Source of the DNA: a virus
Length of the DNA stretch: 45,494 nucleotides
Strand: one strand, 5' to 3'
Virus record (IMG/VR): IMGVR_UViG_3300028610_002143
Coordinates: 1-45,494 of that record
The notes below the pieces were generated by a model. That model had not been told where the DNA came from. It was given only the letters and a program-made list of their open reading frames with translations, and ran no database searches. The position numbers and the translations under genes were made by a program. Position 1 is the first letter of the stretch. Every line of letters starts with the position of its first letter. Below are positions 1 through 8,207 of the stretch, one piece after another.

Positions 1-146
1 CCTCGGTTACGTGTCGCCTGGAATTGACCAGGTTGTGGAGGTGCAACAACAGGCGCTATTCGAGTGAGCTGACCACCTGCGCCAGCGGCTTCTCGCAGCT
101 CTCGCCTTGCTTCAAGCCCTCTGAATCTTTGTCCGAATAGTGCCAT
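1..146 (-). CDS. Hypothetical phage protein, 5' part only (runs off left edge)
   Basis: An ATG at 144-146, preceded by AAAGGAAATAAA, opens a frame that stays open to the left edge. The visible 48 residues begin MALFGQRFRGLEARREL and continue with a Gly/Ala/Pro-rich stretch. It is the next gene of the virion operon after the 204-1253 gene, so a small structural or fibre-associated role is likely, but the family is not recognised and the C-terminus lies outside the window. Confidence 0.7.
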   Translation of the reverse strand, partial: MALFGQRFRGLEARRELREAAGAGGQLTRIAPVVAPPQPGQFQATRNR

Positions 147-203
147 TTTATTTCCTTTCGTAATTTTCTTGTATTTTACACCAAATGGGTGTTGTATTGC
201 AAA

Positions 204-1253
204 TTATCCAAATGTGAGATCTCCTGAGATGTCGGCCATAACAAATTGGTCAGAACGTTTCAGATATCCAGACACTTCAAACCCCCTAAAAACTTGGTCT
301 GGGAAAAACGCTGAGTTCGGAAACGGCACACTGCCCGGAAGTGCCATACTGACTTGAGGTATTGGCATAGTCCCTCCAACGTTGTAGGTAAAAGGGTATA
401 CCTCGTTCTCGGTTACGTCGTCGGGCGCAGGCCCTATAGACACATCTCCGGCAGAGGATGCGAAAGTAATTTCAGCATCCAATGAGCGATCTGGGGACGA
501 GTCGTTAGAAGAAAACTTTGCTTCTAGACCAATCTGGCCCTTAGTAAAGATTCCGGGATGCGAACTTAGGTCGAAAACTCGCGTCCCGTCAGATGTAAGT
601 ACCACGGCTTTGTCTGCCCTCATAAATAAGTTTGAGATGTCTCTCCCATAAGTCATTGTGAGGTGCGCTTCCGATAACACTCCTGCCAACGTTCCCAGGG
701 CATTATAAGCGGAGTTCCACGCCTGAAGTACCTCTGCATTCGTGGTGTCTCCGTTCACACCTAATGCGTGAGCGACACGCCTTTCATCTACCTGGCTTAT
801 TAAAGACCTGGGTATCGTGTCAGTTTTATAATACACGATTATATCTAGAGCTTCCTTTATTTGGTCGTATATTCTATAGTCTGTTTGGTATGTCAGCGGT
901 AGCCAAGTGTCTCCATAAGAACCCTCCGACAAGACGCGGGTTGATCCCAGAGCTATGCCTGAAAACTCGGTCTCGTCTGTTGCTCCTTTTGTGTGTATTG
1001 CATCTATACTGGTGTGCCTAGACTTCATATTTTGCCTGATCGTGGCTATCAGCAATCTTAAATCTGTATCTCTCCTCATGCCGGAGAAATCGGAAGCCAC
1101 CGGGAAACGCTTGCCCGCAATGGGCCATGTTGTGGGGAACAAGTCCCCGAAGAGATCTTCTCTCTCATTAATGGCCCAGCAGAATTCCGCTAGAATTGTC
1201 GTCAGATTGTCTATCCTGACCCCGTCATAATTTCCGTTGTTAAACCAAGCCAT
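204..1253 (-). CDS. Putative virion structural protein, 349 aa
   Basis: The ATG start follows a GAGGG ribosome site. The N-terminal half is helical and mixed polar (around residues 1-200: Trp/Phe-rich start MAWFNNGNYDGV, many Asp/Arg). The C-terminal half looks like beta structure, rich in Ser, Asp, Val and Gly. There are no membrane segments and no enzyme motif. It lies between the giant tail protein with its coiled-coil partner and the gene at the left edge, all on one strand with short gaps, so it is probably a tail or fibre component. I do not recognise the family. Confidence 0.75.
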   Translation of the reverse strand: MAWFNNGNYDGVRIDNLTTILAEFCWAINEREDLFGDLFPTTWPIAGKRFPVASDFSGMRRDTDLRLLIATIRQNMKSRHTSIDAIHTKGATDETEFSGIALGSTRVLSEGSYGDTWLPLTYQTDYRIYDQIKEALDIIVYYKTDTIPRSLISQVDERRVAHALGVNGDTTNAEVLQAWNSAYNALGTLAGVLSEAHLTMTYGRDISNLFMRADKAVVLTSDGTRVFDLSSHPGIFTKGQIGLEAKFSSNDSSPDRSLDAEITFASSAGDVSIGPAPDDVTENEVYPFTYNVGGTMPIPQVSMALPGSVPFPNSAFFPDQVFRGFEVSGYLKRSDQFVMADISGDLTFG

Positions 1254-1268
1254 CTATGCCTGCCCTCT

Positions 1269-1733
1269 TTATGATAAGAAAATTAAAGATATTCGATCCT
1301 CCCCAGACAGCACGGTGAGATCGTCAGTAGAATCGTATACAAGTTGACCGGGATTATCCCCTTCGTCTTGTATTGTTTTAATTCCGTGAGCATGACTAGC
1401 TCTGGCCAAAGCCTCTCCGCTACCTCCGTCAGATTCTCCACCGCCCCTTAGAACTGTTGCGGAGTCCCCCCTCACAACACCAGAAACTTCTTCCTCCTCT
1501 GTTGTTGGCGCCCGCGCAGCACCTTCCACAACCAGATCGGGGGGTATCTCTTCCGTCCTGCCTCCGATGCCGTCCTGCCTGGGCGCTGTCAACACATCAA
1601 TCTGCGCCCTTAGCACCTCGACAATCTCCTGCAGTTCTCGAATGGTCTTCTGGGCAGCGGGGTCTTGTACTTCGTTCGGCATGGTCATGCCTTGGATCTG
1701 CGACCTGTGGCGCGATCTGATTATGTCAACCAT
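1269..1733 (-). CDS. Small tail-associated protein with N-terminal coiled coil
   Basis: The start is placed at the ATG at 1733, seven bases after GAGGAG. An in-frame GTG at 1748 overlaps the previous stop but has no ribosome site. The protein is about 154 residues. Near residues 20-45 a heptad-like stretch (TIRELQEIVEVLRAQIDVL) predicts a coiled coil, followed by an acidic and glycine-rich linker and a C-terminus carrying SHAHG. Directly downstream of the 1684-residue tail protein (12-nt gap), it may be a trimerising fibre adaptor. The role is inferred from position and coiled coil only. Confidence 0.75.
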   Translation of the reverse strand: MVDIIRSRHRSQIQGMTMPNEVQDPAAQKTIRELQEIVEVLRAQIDVLTAPRQDGIGGRTEEIPPDLVVEGAARAPTTEEEEVSGVVRGDSATVLRGGGESDGGSGEALARASHAHGIKTIQDEGDNPGQLVYDSTDDLTVLSGEDRISLIFLS

Positions 1734-1744
1734 TATTTCTCTCC

Positions 1745-4700
1745 TCACGCACGTTGCAGTACCCCCATGCTGGTGGCAACGCCAAGCTCGACGATATCCA
1801 TGTCCGGCTTAGACGTGGTGACAGCCAATTCCCATTCGCGCTCTGGGCGCATCTGCGGCAAGCGGATGGCGTCATCGCTCGAGATAACTACATTAGTGAT
1901 CCTTGTTCCGTTCACGAAGAACTCAAGATTGATCGTGGCGCCGCCGCTGTAGTCGGCCAACACCCGCGCACACGAGAAGGCCGTAGGTCGTGCTGCCGTT
2001 ATCCTGGTACTCGACCACGTGTATGGAATGTCGTCACGCTTGATTATTACTGCACCATTGGCCGGCATTTGAATTGGCCGCACCATTTGAATTAAGACCT
2101 CGTTGACAGTGTCGTTCGAGCCTCGACCATCAGAACGGTAATCTCCCGTATCTGGCCCAAAGTCAAACTTGAAAGACTCGCATCGAGGGAGGTTAATCCT
2201 CATCTCTTTGCCGGACGTGATCTTTACATCGGTCGGCGTGGTGGACCCGTCCAGATAAAAGCGCATCGTGAGCGTCTCTGACGTTGAGTCAACGCGGACG
2301 TTTGCTATCTGGTGGCCACCATCCAGCTCGTAGACCTTTTGTGACCAAGGGGTCAGTCTCATCTCCCCGACGCGCTCCCTCACTATGGTTCCCGTAGGGA
2401 TAGACTGCCTGGGTATAATAGCAACGCTTCTTATCTTAGGCTGCTCTGCGTTTTCGCAAAAGATGTCCAGGGTCCAGTTCTCGTGATTGGTCATGGTCGG
2501 GGCAAAATAAGCCGGCCTACCGTCTGATATGCCTCGGAGGTATTGTATTCCGTCGCTATCGGTCAGGCTGATGATTATAGGCTTGCTTTCTGGATACCAG
2601 TCGGCGCTCACGATAATCGCACCCCAAGATCCCGGGGACACCATCTTGTATCGAATGCGCCTGATCGACTCTGGTTGCTCAAGGGTAACTGTATCGCCCA
2701 CACCTTGTTCAATGTCAGCGAACAAGGTAACGCTTCGAACCTCGTCGGTGTCGGCAGCGCTGAACGCTATATCGAACTCGGTTCCCCAAATATCCAGGGG
2801 AACTTCGTTGTTTAGATCTGTGTCGGACACTACGCCATTGTAATTTGAGGTAGTGCTCGGCTCGGGTGTTCCCAGCTCTACAAAATAGCGACCGCTACTA
2901 GACCTGTTTGTGGTTATTGGCGGAGTCGCTGCGACAACTTGAGCTGTACTCCTGGTTCTGGATTCAGATACCGAATTGGTCTCTGACCCGTCCGCATACA
3001 CCTCGAGAGTAACAGGGTAACTGTTTGACTGTACAACTGCGCTTTTGATATTTACCCGCTCAGAGAATCGAACCCGCTGCCAAAACCATGGCGGGGGGGA
3101 GTTGGCTCTCTTGTTCCATCGCGCGGTACCGGCGACATCTTGAACTTGAAGGGGAATCAGATTGAGCGTTTGTATCTCTTCGGTGTCGGCAATATCTACT
3201 TCCCAAAGCGACGCCTCCGGGAGCGTCCGGGGCAGTTGGAAGTAGTCCGCATTACCTACTGCTTTATTGAAGACTTCTACGCCGTCAGCACGAAGTATCA
3301 GATTAAGGCCAGCATAGTTTGACGCGCCTATAGAGCAAGCCGCAAACGATCCCTTGTCAGGGAACCTGTAGCGCAACCCTCGCCACGTGTGAGATCCAGA
3401 GAGACTAACTCCTTCGCTAGTAATCTGCTGTGTATCTGCCGCAAAGAGGAAAACCTCGTTGATTAAGTGGTTGTCCGCGCCGAATGAAATATCTACAGCG
3501 TGGGCGCGGACCTCACCTATGAATCCATCGAATTCGCTATAGGTGGTCGGGAGCAGAATCTCTTGAGCATTCTCGATGACCATTGTCCTGGTCGATTCGT
3601 CTGCCCCTTCAATGTACGTATTCATAGTGACCGGGTAGCTATCTGAGCGGACGATGATGCTCTTTACTTCTTCTTCTCCGACGAACTCATATCGCGCATG
3701 AATCCACGGAGGAAATCCGTTTTCGTTGCTACCGACACGGATAATCTTACCGGATTGTACCTGCGATCTTGGGAGAAGGGTCACGCTGTATACCTGAGTG
3801 CTGGCGATGACGTCAATCTCCCACAGCGTGGCCTCAGTCAGCGTGCGAGGAAGCTCGAAGGCGTTTCCGTTTTGGACTATCTCGTTGTACACTTCGACGC
3901 CGTCTGCATAGATGATCATAGTGACGTTGCCTATTGACTCGTTATCGAGATTTTCGCCAATCCCATAATCATCAGCGACTACCTGAGCAGCGACGAATTT
4001 GCCCCTGTCAGGAAAGGAGAATAAATTGCCTCGCCAAGACTGCGCATTGACCATGTTAATGGCGCCACCGCTTGGCAACTGGTTGACCATTCTTGTGGTG
4101 AACAAAACCTTATTGACCTTGTAATCGTCACCGCCGAAATCAAATTCAAGAGAGCTACACCTAATGTCGTCGAATCTGTATTCCTCGTCGTTGGTCAGCA
4201 GCACGGTTGTCGCCGTGTCGGAACCGTTAAGGTAGAGATTGACTGTGATATTTCCGCCGGCTTCTACGGTAAGTCCTTTGAGGAACGTCTGGGAGTCAAC
4301 ACACTCGTATCGCTTAAATAGCCACGGCTGAACGATGGACTTAAATTCGCTCAGGGTCTTACCCACGGGCTGCGTTTGCTGCGCGAACAGTGTAAGGCTG
4401 TTTACCTTACCTGTCGTAATAACCTCAACGCGCCACAGATCTGAATCGGCGATTGTCTTAGGCAGAGAGAACACGGTGCCGCTGGTCACAGCCTCTGTGT
4501 GCCTCAGCACTTTGCCGTTCTCGTGGAACTTGATCGTAGCCGTCCCTGCTCCTTCGAAAGAACATGTTCCCGCAACGAAATGCCCTCGATCTGGAAACTC
4601 AAGCCAGATAGACTCCCATACCGGGGTGTTTTCTGGAGTCAATTGAACGACGCTTCCCGCTTCGCGAACTTGACGTTCGAAAAATTCCATGCTGCGCACG

Positions 4701-6799
4701 GTGTTGTTGGTCCTGACCTCAAACTCCCACTCTCGCGAATGGTTCATGTAGGTAATGCCTTCCTCGTCAGTGTCGGAGGCCGCTGGAGGTGGCGCATATC
4801 TAGGGGGAGACGCGCTGCCGTTAATTACTTCAGGAGGGATACCGCCCGCCCCGACAACGCCTGTATTTTTAGTCACGTCATTTGCTTCGAACTGGCCAAG
4901 CAGAACAGGCGTGTCGTCCGGAATGGTGTAGGTCGCCGTTGTGGCACCACCCGTTACAATAATGTCCACCTCTCCGTCGGCCACGATACGGGCGTACTCG
5001 AACAGGGTGGGTTGGTCAAAGCGGTACCTGCGAGATTTCCAATGGGTAGTCTTCTCAGCGACTGTGACGGGAGGAGTTACGAGGCTTCGAGCGAATCGCG
5101 GATATCTATCAGGGACGGACTTCTCCACCCCAAAAGTAGTCACCGCGAGAGACGAGTCTAGGTCAAACCTAACTCCAAAATCCGTTGGAGCCTGGGCGTA
5201 CACAACCCTGCCTTCTACACTAACCGCCATTGCAGCCGGATTAAATTCTTGCCACTGATCCTTTGTAAAGTGGTTCTGTGTTATGATAGATACACCGTTG
5301 GCGTTAGCGGCTGCTAAACCGTCGTCGGTGGCGTAATACGCTGTCTGACCCAGTTGCGCGAGTCCGGCTTGCGACAGAAGGGGGTGGGCTTTCGAAATTA
5401 TATACTTGCTCATTATTTTAGGATTACTGCCAGACACACCGAAGACTCTGCCGCCGCCCTCTTCATTGGTCGTGAATACAAGAATAGTGTTTCCAGTGAT
5501 AGCTATGCTAACAATGTCTTCTTGGAAAGGAACGGTGTTCTCATCCGGCCAGGACCAAAATCTAAAAATATCCGATAGGTACAACGTCTTCTCGAAGAAA
5601 GCGACAGCGAATTGCGCGGGGTGTACTACTATCCCGGACAGAAATTGATCCTTGTCTACGCCTGCGGGGTAGTTGCCAAATGGTGGGATAATCTCGCCCT
5701 GAAGAAATGGTCTCGGCTCAAACACTGTCGCCAGATTAATGTCGTCGACTAAAAGGAAGTTGTCAGTGCCCGTGGCGCTGCGATAGAGTCTGTTCTTGTT
5801 GTACAACCCTCCTCCGCCAACCTCATCATCCGGGATGTTGGCGAACGGAGTATTGAGCGTCAGGAACTGTCCAGGCATCACGGTAATTAATTCACTCACT
5901 TCTGATGGCGGACCCTCTTCTCCCGGGTCTTCGCTGGTTAGCATAGACTGAACGTAGAACAGGTGCTGTCTCGTTCTTAGGACGTAGTTCAGGTTCACAA
6001 TAAACGTGACGATGCCTTCGTTTCCAGAAACAAACCTATCGTCCTGACCAGGAAATGTATAAGTGACAGTCGGGCTAAAGTCTGTGTTCAAAAACTCGTT
6101 GTCGAACTTTGGGCCTTTCACATCAATAGGTTGGAAGCTACCGTAGATATGGCTTCCGTACCCCGGCGCCGAAATAGTCAGAGGAACGTTCCCTCCGGGC
6201 AACTCAGGATCTTCAAGTGTTACTGGATTTGGATGTGATATGGTCTCATCTGGTCCACCAATACTGAATTGCGAAAAGTGGAATTGATAATGAGGCCCGC
6301 GAAAACTGTAAGGGATATCGATATCGAAGTTGGCCCAGAAGCCATGCATTTTGCAGACCAACTCCAGACCAGTATCGGTGTATCGGGTGTCTAGTATTTC
6401 AAGATTGTCGGCATACCTCTCTACCTCATAGGTTCCGTTGGTTGGGTGAATCCACGACTTCCAAGCGTAGGCAGTAATACTCAACCATTCTGCTGGTTTG
6501 CAGGCATAATCTACCGACTTTTTGCTTGGAGGATTTGGCTTGGCAATTCTAATCAAGTCTTCAGCAGGTATCTCATTTTTCAGCAGACCATTCTCGTCGA
6601 CATTACTGTCTTTTGGAGTGGATGTGGCCGGAATCCATCCAGACACACCGTTGGCGGTGGGGTCGTTGACCACAGAGACAGGCACCAGGGCACCCGAAGT
6701 AAGCTCGCAGTTGTGTGCTATCTGCGCACCTTCTTCGGGCAGCTTGTCTGGCTGAAGTCTCGGAATCAGTCCGTCAAATTTATTGATACGGATCGGCAT
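1745..6799 (-). CDS. Giant tail protein (nozzle-like N-terminus plus tandem beta-domains), 1684 aa
   Basis: The start MPIRINKFDGLIPRL resembles the common opening of podovirus-type tail nozzle or stabilisation proteins (MP.RIN.F.G..PRL...P...AQ.A.NC), which plug and extend the portal channel. Residues to about 560 contain propeller-like hydrophobic strands (FLSGIVVHPAQFAVAFFEKT; TAYYATDDGLAAANANGVS). From about residue 700 a domain of 200-240 residues recurs about five times, each starting with a W/R-R-(F)PD(R/K)G-F.A block (near residues 726, 920, 1137, a divergent copy near 1380 and one near 1594), then a (D)GxEV strand, a LPR/K(T) turn, LW.(V)D/EV and a VNEVL-type end. These look like jelly-roll carbohydrate-binding modules fused to a nozzle, suggesting one protein may combine tail channel and receptor binding. 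The start follows AAAGGA. The family assignment of the N-terminus is from memory of the motif; the repeats are seen directly. Confidence 0.85.
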   Translation of the reverse strand: MPIRINKFDGLIPRLQPDKLPEEGAQIAHNCELTSGALVPVSVVNDPTANGVSGWIPATSTPKDSNVDENGLLKNEIPAEDLIRIAKPNPPSKKSVDYACKPAEWLSITAYAWKSWIHPTNGTYEVERYADNLEILDTRYTDTGLELVCKMHGFWANFDIDIPYSFRGPHYQFHFSQFSIGGPDETISHPNPVTLEDPELPGGNVPLTISAPGYGSHIYGSFQPIDVKGPKFDNEFLNTDFSPTVTYTFPGQDDRFVSGNEGIVTFIVNLNYVLRTRQHLFYVQSMLTSEDPGEEGPPSEVSELITVMPGQFLTLNTPFANIPDDEVGGGGLYNKNRLYRSATGTDNFLLVDDINLATVFEPRPFLQGEIIPPFGNYPAGVDKDQFLSGIVVHPAQFAVAFFEKTLYLSDIFRFWSWPDENTVPFQEDIVSIAITGNTILVFTTNEEGGGRVFGVSGSNPKIMSKYIISKAHPLLSQAGLAQLGQTAYYATDDGLAAANANGVSIITQNHFTKDQWQEFNPAAMAVSVEGRVVYAQAPTDFGVRFDLDSSLAVTTFGVEKSVPDRYPRFARSLVTPPVTVAEKTTHWKSRRYRFDQPTLFEYARIVADGEVDIIVTGGATTATYTIPDDTPVLLGQFEANDVTKNTGVVGAGGIPPEVINGSASPPRYAPPPAASDTDEEGITYMNHSREWEFEVRTNNTVRSMEFFERQVREAGSVVQLTPENTPVWESIWLEFPDRGHFVAGTCSFEGAGTATIKFHENGKVLRHTEAVTSGTVFSLPKTIADSDLWRVEVITTGKVNSLTLFAQQTQPVGKTLSEFKSIVQPWLFKRYECVDSQTFLKGLTVEAGGNITVNLYLNGSDTATTVLLTNDEEYRFDDIRCSSLEFDFGGDDYKVNKVLFTTRMVNQLPSGGAINMVNAQSWRGNLFSFPDRGKFVAAQVVADDYGIGENLDNESIGNVTMIIYADGVEVYNEIVQNGNAFELPRTLTEATLWEIDVIASTQVYSVTLLPRSQVQSGKIIRVGSNENGFPPWIHARYEFVGEEEVKSIIVRSDSYPVTMNTYIEGADESTRTMVIENAQEILLPTTYSEFDGFIGEVRAHAVDISFGADNHLINEVFLFAADTQQITSEGVSLSGSHTWRGLRYRFPDKGSFAACSIGASNYAGLNLILRADGVEVFNKAVGNADYFQLPRTLPEASLWEVDIADTEEIQTLNLIPLQVQDVAGTARWNKRANSPPPWFWQRVRFSERVNIKSAVVQSNSYPVTLEVYADGSETNSVSESRTRSTAQVVAATPPITTNRSSSGRYFVELGTPEPSTTSNYNGVVSDTDLNNEVPLDIWGTEFDIAFSAADTDEVRSVTLFADIEQGVGDTVTLEQPESIRRIRYKMVSPGSWGAIIVSADWYPESKPIIISLTDSDGIQYLRGISDGRPAYFAPTMTNHENWTLDIFCENAEQPKIRSVAIIPRQSIPTGTIVRERVGEMRLTPWSQKVYELDGGHQIANVRVDSTSETLTMRFYLDGSTTPTDVKITSGKEMRINLPRCESFKFDFGPDTGDYRSDGRGSNDTVNEVLIQMVRPIQMPANGAVIIKRDDIPYTWSSTRITAARPTAFSCARVLADYSGGATINLEFFVNGTRITNVVISSDDAIRLPQMRPEREWELAVTTSKPDMDIVELGVATSMGVLQRA

Positions 6800-6816
6800 T
6801 AAGGAGGTGTTCCTTT

Positions 6817-7191
6817 CTAGGCCGGGTCAAGGATCTCAATGTCAAACGCGGGAACTGTCACGGTATTACCAGACGTCACAGATTGAGACACTGTCGTGGT
6901 AACGTAAAGCAGGGTAGACCCATCATCAAGAGAGATGTGCGTACCGGTGCCCGTGGTGTCGACGGTAACGCTCGCCTGTTGACCTACGGTGATCTTGCGA
7001 CCGCTGGTGTCACCATCTCCCACAACGTAGTCGCCATTGCCGTCACCAGCCGTGAGAACAACGTCCGCTAGGCTCACGGCAGCAATACCCGCAAAGTTGG
7101 CCGGCTCGCCCGAGCAGAGATTCATGTTGACGCAGGTCGCGATCTTGTCCATTGCCGCATCTAGTACAGCATCATTAACTGATTTAGCCAT
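6817..7191 (-). CDS. Small virion protein, 124 aa
   Basis: Starts with ATG after AAAGGAATAAGACAA. The N-terminal 30 residues look helical (MAKSVNDAVLDAAMDKIATC). The remainder is a Thr/Val/Gly-rich beta segment ending in an ILDP tail. Similar short proteins in other phages sit among tail and fibre genes, and this one lies between the His-repeat protein and the giant tail protein. It is probably a structural or decoration protein; the family is not recognised by name. Confidence 0.75.
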   Translation of the reverse strand: MAKSVNDAVLDAAMDKIATCVNMNLCSGEPANFAGIAAVSLADVVLTAGDGNGDYVVGDGDTSGRKITVGQQASVTVDTTGTGTHISLDDGSTLLYVTTTVSQSVTSGNTVTVPAFDIEILDPA

Positions 7192-7221
7192 TTGTCTTAT
7201 TCCTTTACCGCCTCGCGGTGT

Positions 7222-7938
7222 TTAGACTACCAGCGTCACTTCGTCGGCAGTGTGTTCGTGTTCCGCGTCCTCTACGGATAAGTCCGCATGAACGATAATC
7301 GGTGTTACCTGGTCGGCCAAATGTGTGTGTTCGCAATCGCCCACAACTAGCTCTATGTCTGAGAAGAATTCTGCCATTGTGTCAGTCATAATGTGGCTGA
7401 CGTCTGGAACTATTAGTATTGCGTTATCCGTAAACGTCAGCTTGTCAGCAACGTGCCCGTGCTGGCAACCGTCTATTTCGAGAATGGATACCATCGACGC
7501 ACTCTCGGCTGTATGGCCATGCACGCATGAATTGACGGTTATTCCGGCCTCGAGCGCACCAAGATTGTCTATAAAGGCGTGCTCAGCATCATTGACCGTC
7601 AGGTCGAAGTGAGCCGAAACTGTTAGCTGCGGCACGGTATGCCCATGTTCCGCATCGTCCACCACTAGTGTTGGGCTGAACTCCGGAACAGTCGACCGCA
7701 TTACCATATGGCTGTCAAGACCGATTAGCGTAGCGGTCAAGATTATTGGCGTTACCTGGTCAACCGTGTGTACAAGCTCTCCATCCGCTACGGATAGATC
7801 AGCATGAACAATTATTGGCGTAACATTCTCAACGGTGTGAGAATGCGAAGCTCCGCCATCACGAATCCAGACATACTCATCTGTTTCGCGAAATGTTCCG
7901 GCGAGAGCTACGCTACCTATTACACCGCCACCGAGCAT
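7222..7938 (-). CDS. Histidine-repeat virion protein (about ten 20-23 residue repeats)
   Basis: The ATG overlaps the upstream stop (TAATG at 7938). The 238-residue protein is almost entirely a tandem repeat of about 22 residues with a core VxDAEHxHTADxVT and a hydrophobic strand between copies; clear copies include VDDAEHGHTVPQLT, IDGCQHGHVADKLT, VGDCEHTHLADQVT and VEDAEHEHTADEVT. Arrays of the DA-H-HTAD type occur in many phage structural proteins. HxH pairs spaced one beta turn apart recall the metal-coordinating HxH motifs of T4 long tail fibre tips, so a fibrous, possibly metal-stabilised trimer is a reasonable inference. Repeats are seen directly; metal binding is not shown. Confidence 0.8.
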   Translation of the reverse strand: MLGGGVIGSVALAGTFRETDEYVWIRDGGASHSHTVENVTPIIVHADLSVADGELVHTVDQVTPIILTATLIGLDSHMVMRSTVPEFSPTLVVDDAEHGHTVPQLTVSAHFDLTVNDAEHAFIDNLGALEAGITVNSCVHGHTAESASMVSILEIDGCQHGHVADKLTFTDNAILIVPDVSHIMTDTMAEFFSDIELVVGDCEHTHLADQVTPIIVHADLSVEDAEHEHTADEVTLVV

Positions 7939-8192
7939 TAGGCTTCCTCGGCTGCCACAATTGCGTTATATTTGTCTGTCGCCAGCGCAATCAGCGCGTC
8001 ATCTGCTCCAGGCACAAGTGCATCAATTGCGCCCAGGAGCGCATGTTTTTGCTCGGCCACACTCGGGCCGGGATCCATGAGTGTTTTGAACTCTTGTTTC
8101 TGTGGTGCCGTGAGATTGGATTTAAGCCAGTCGAACACTACACCTGGGTTCTGCTGAATCTCACGCAAAATTGCTTTGTCTCTTCGTGCCAT
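7938..8192 (-). CDS. Small hypothetical protein, 84 aa
   Basis: Start ATG after GGAAGGATTCGAAGCA. The protein is soluble, mostly alpha-helical and acidic at its C-terminus (LATDKYNAIVAAEEA), with a basic N-terminal helix (MARRDKAILREIQQNPG). It lies immediately downstream of the long fibre gene and is coupled by TAATG to the His-repeat gene. It could be a fibre chaperone or assembly factor; that is inference from position only. Confidence 0.7.
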   Translation of the reverse strand: MARRDKAILREIQQNPGVVFDWLKSNLTAPQKQEFKTLMDPGPSVAEQKHALLGAIDALVPGADDALIALATDKYNAIVAAEEA

Positions 8193-8207
8193 TGCTTCGA
8201 ATCCTTC

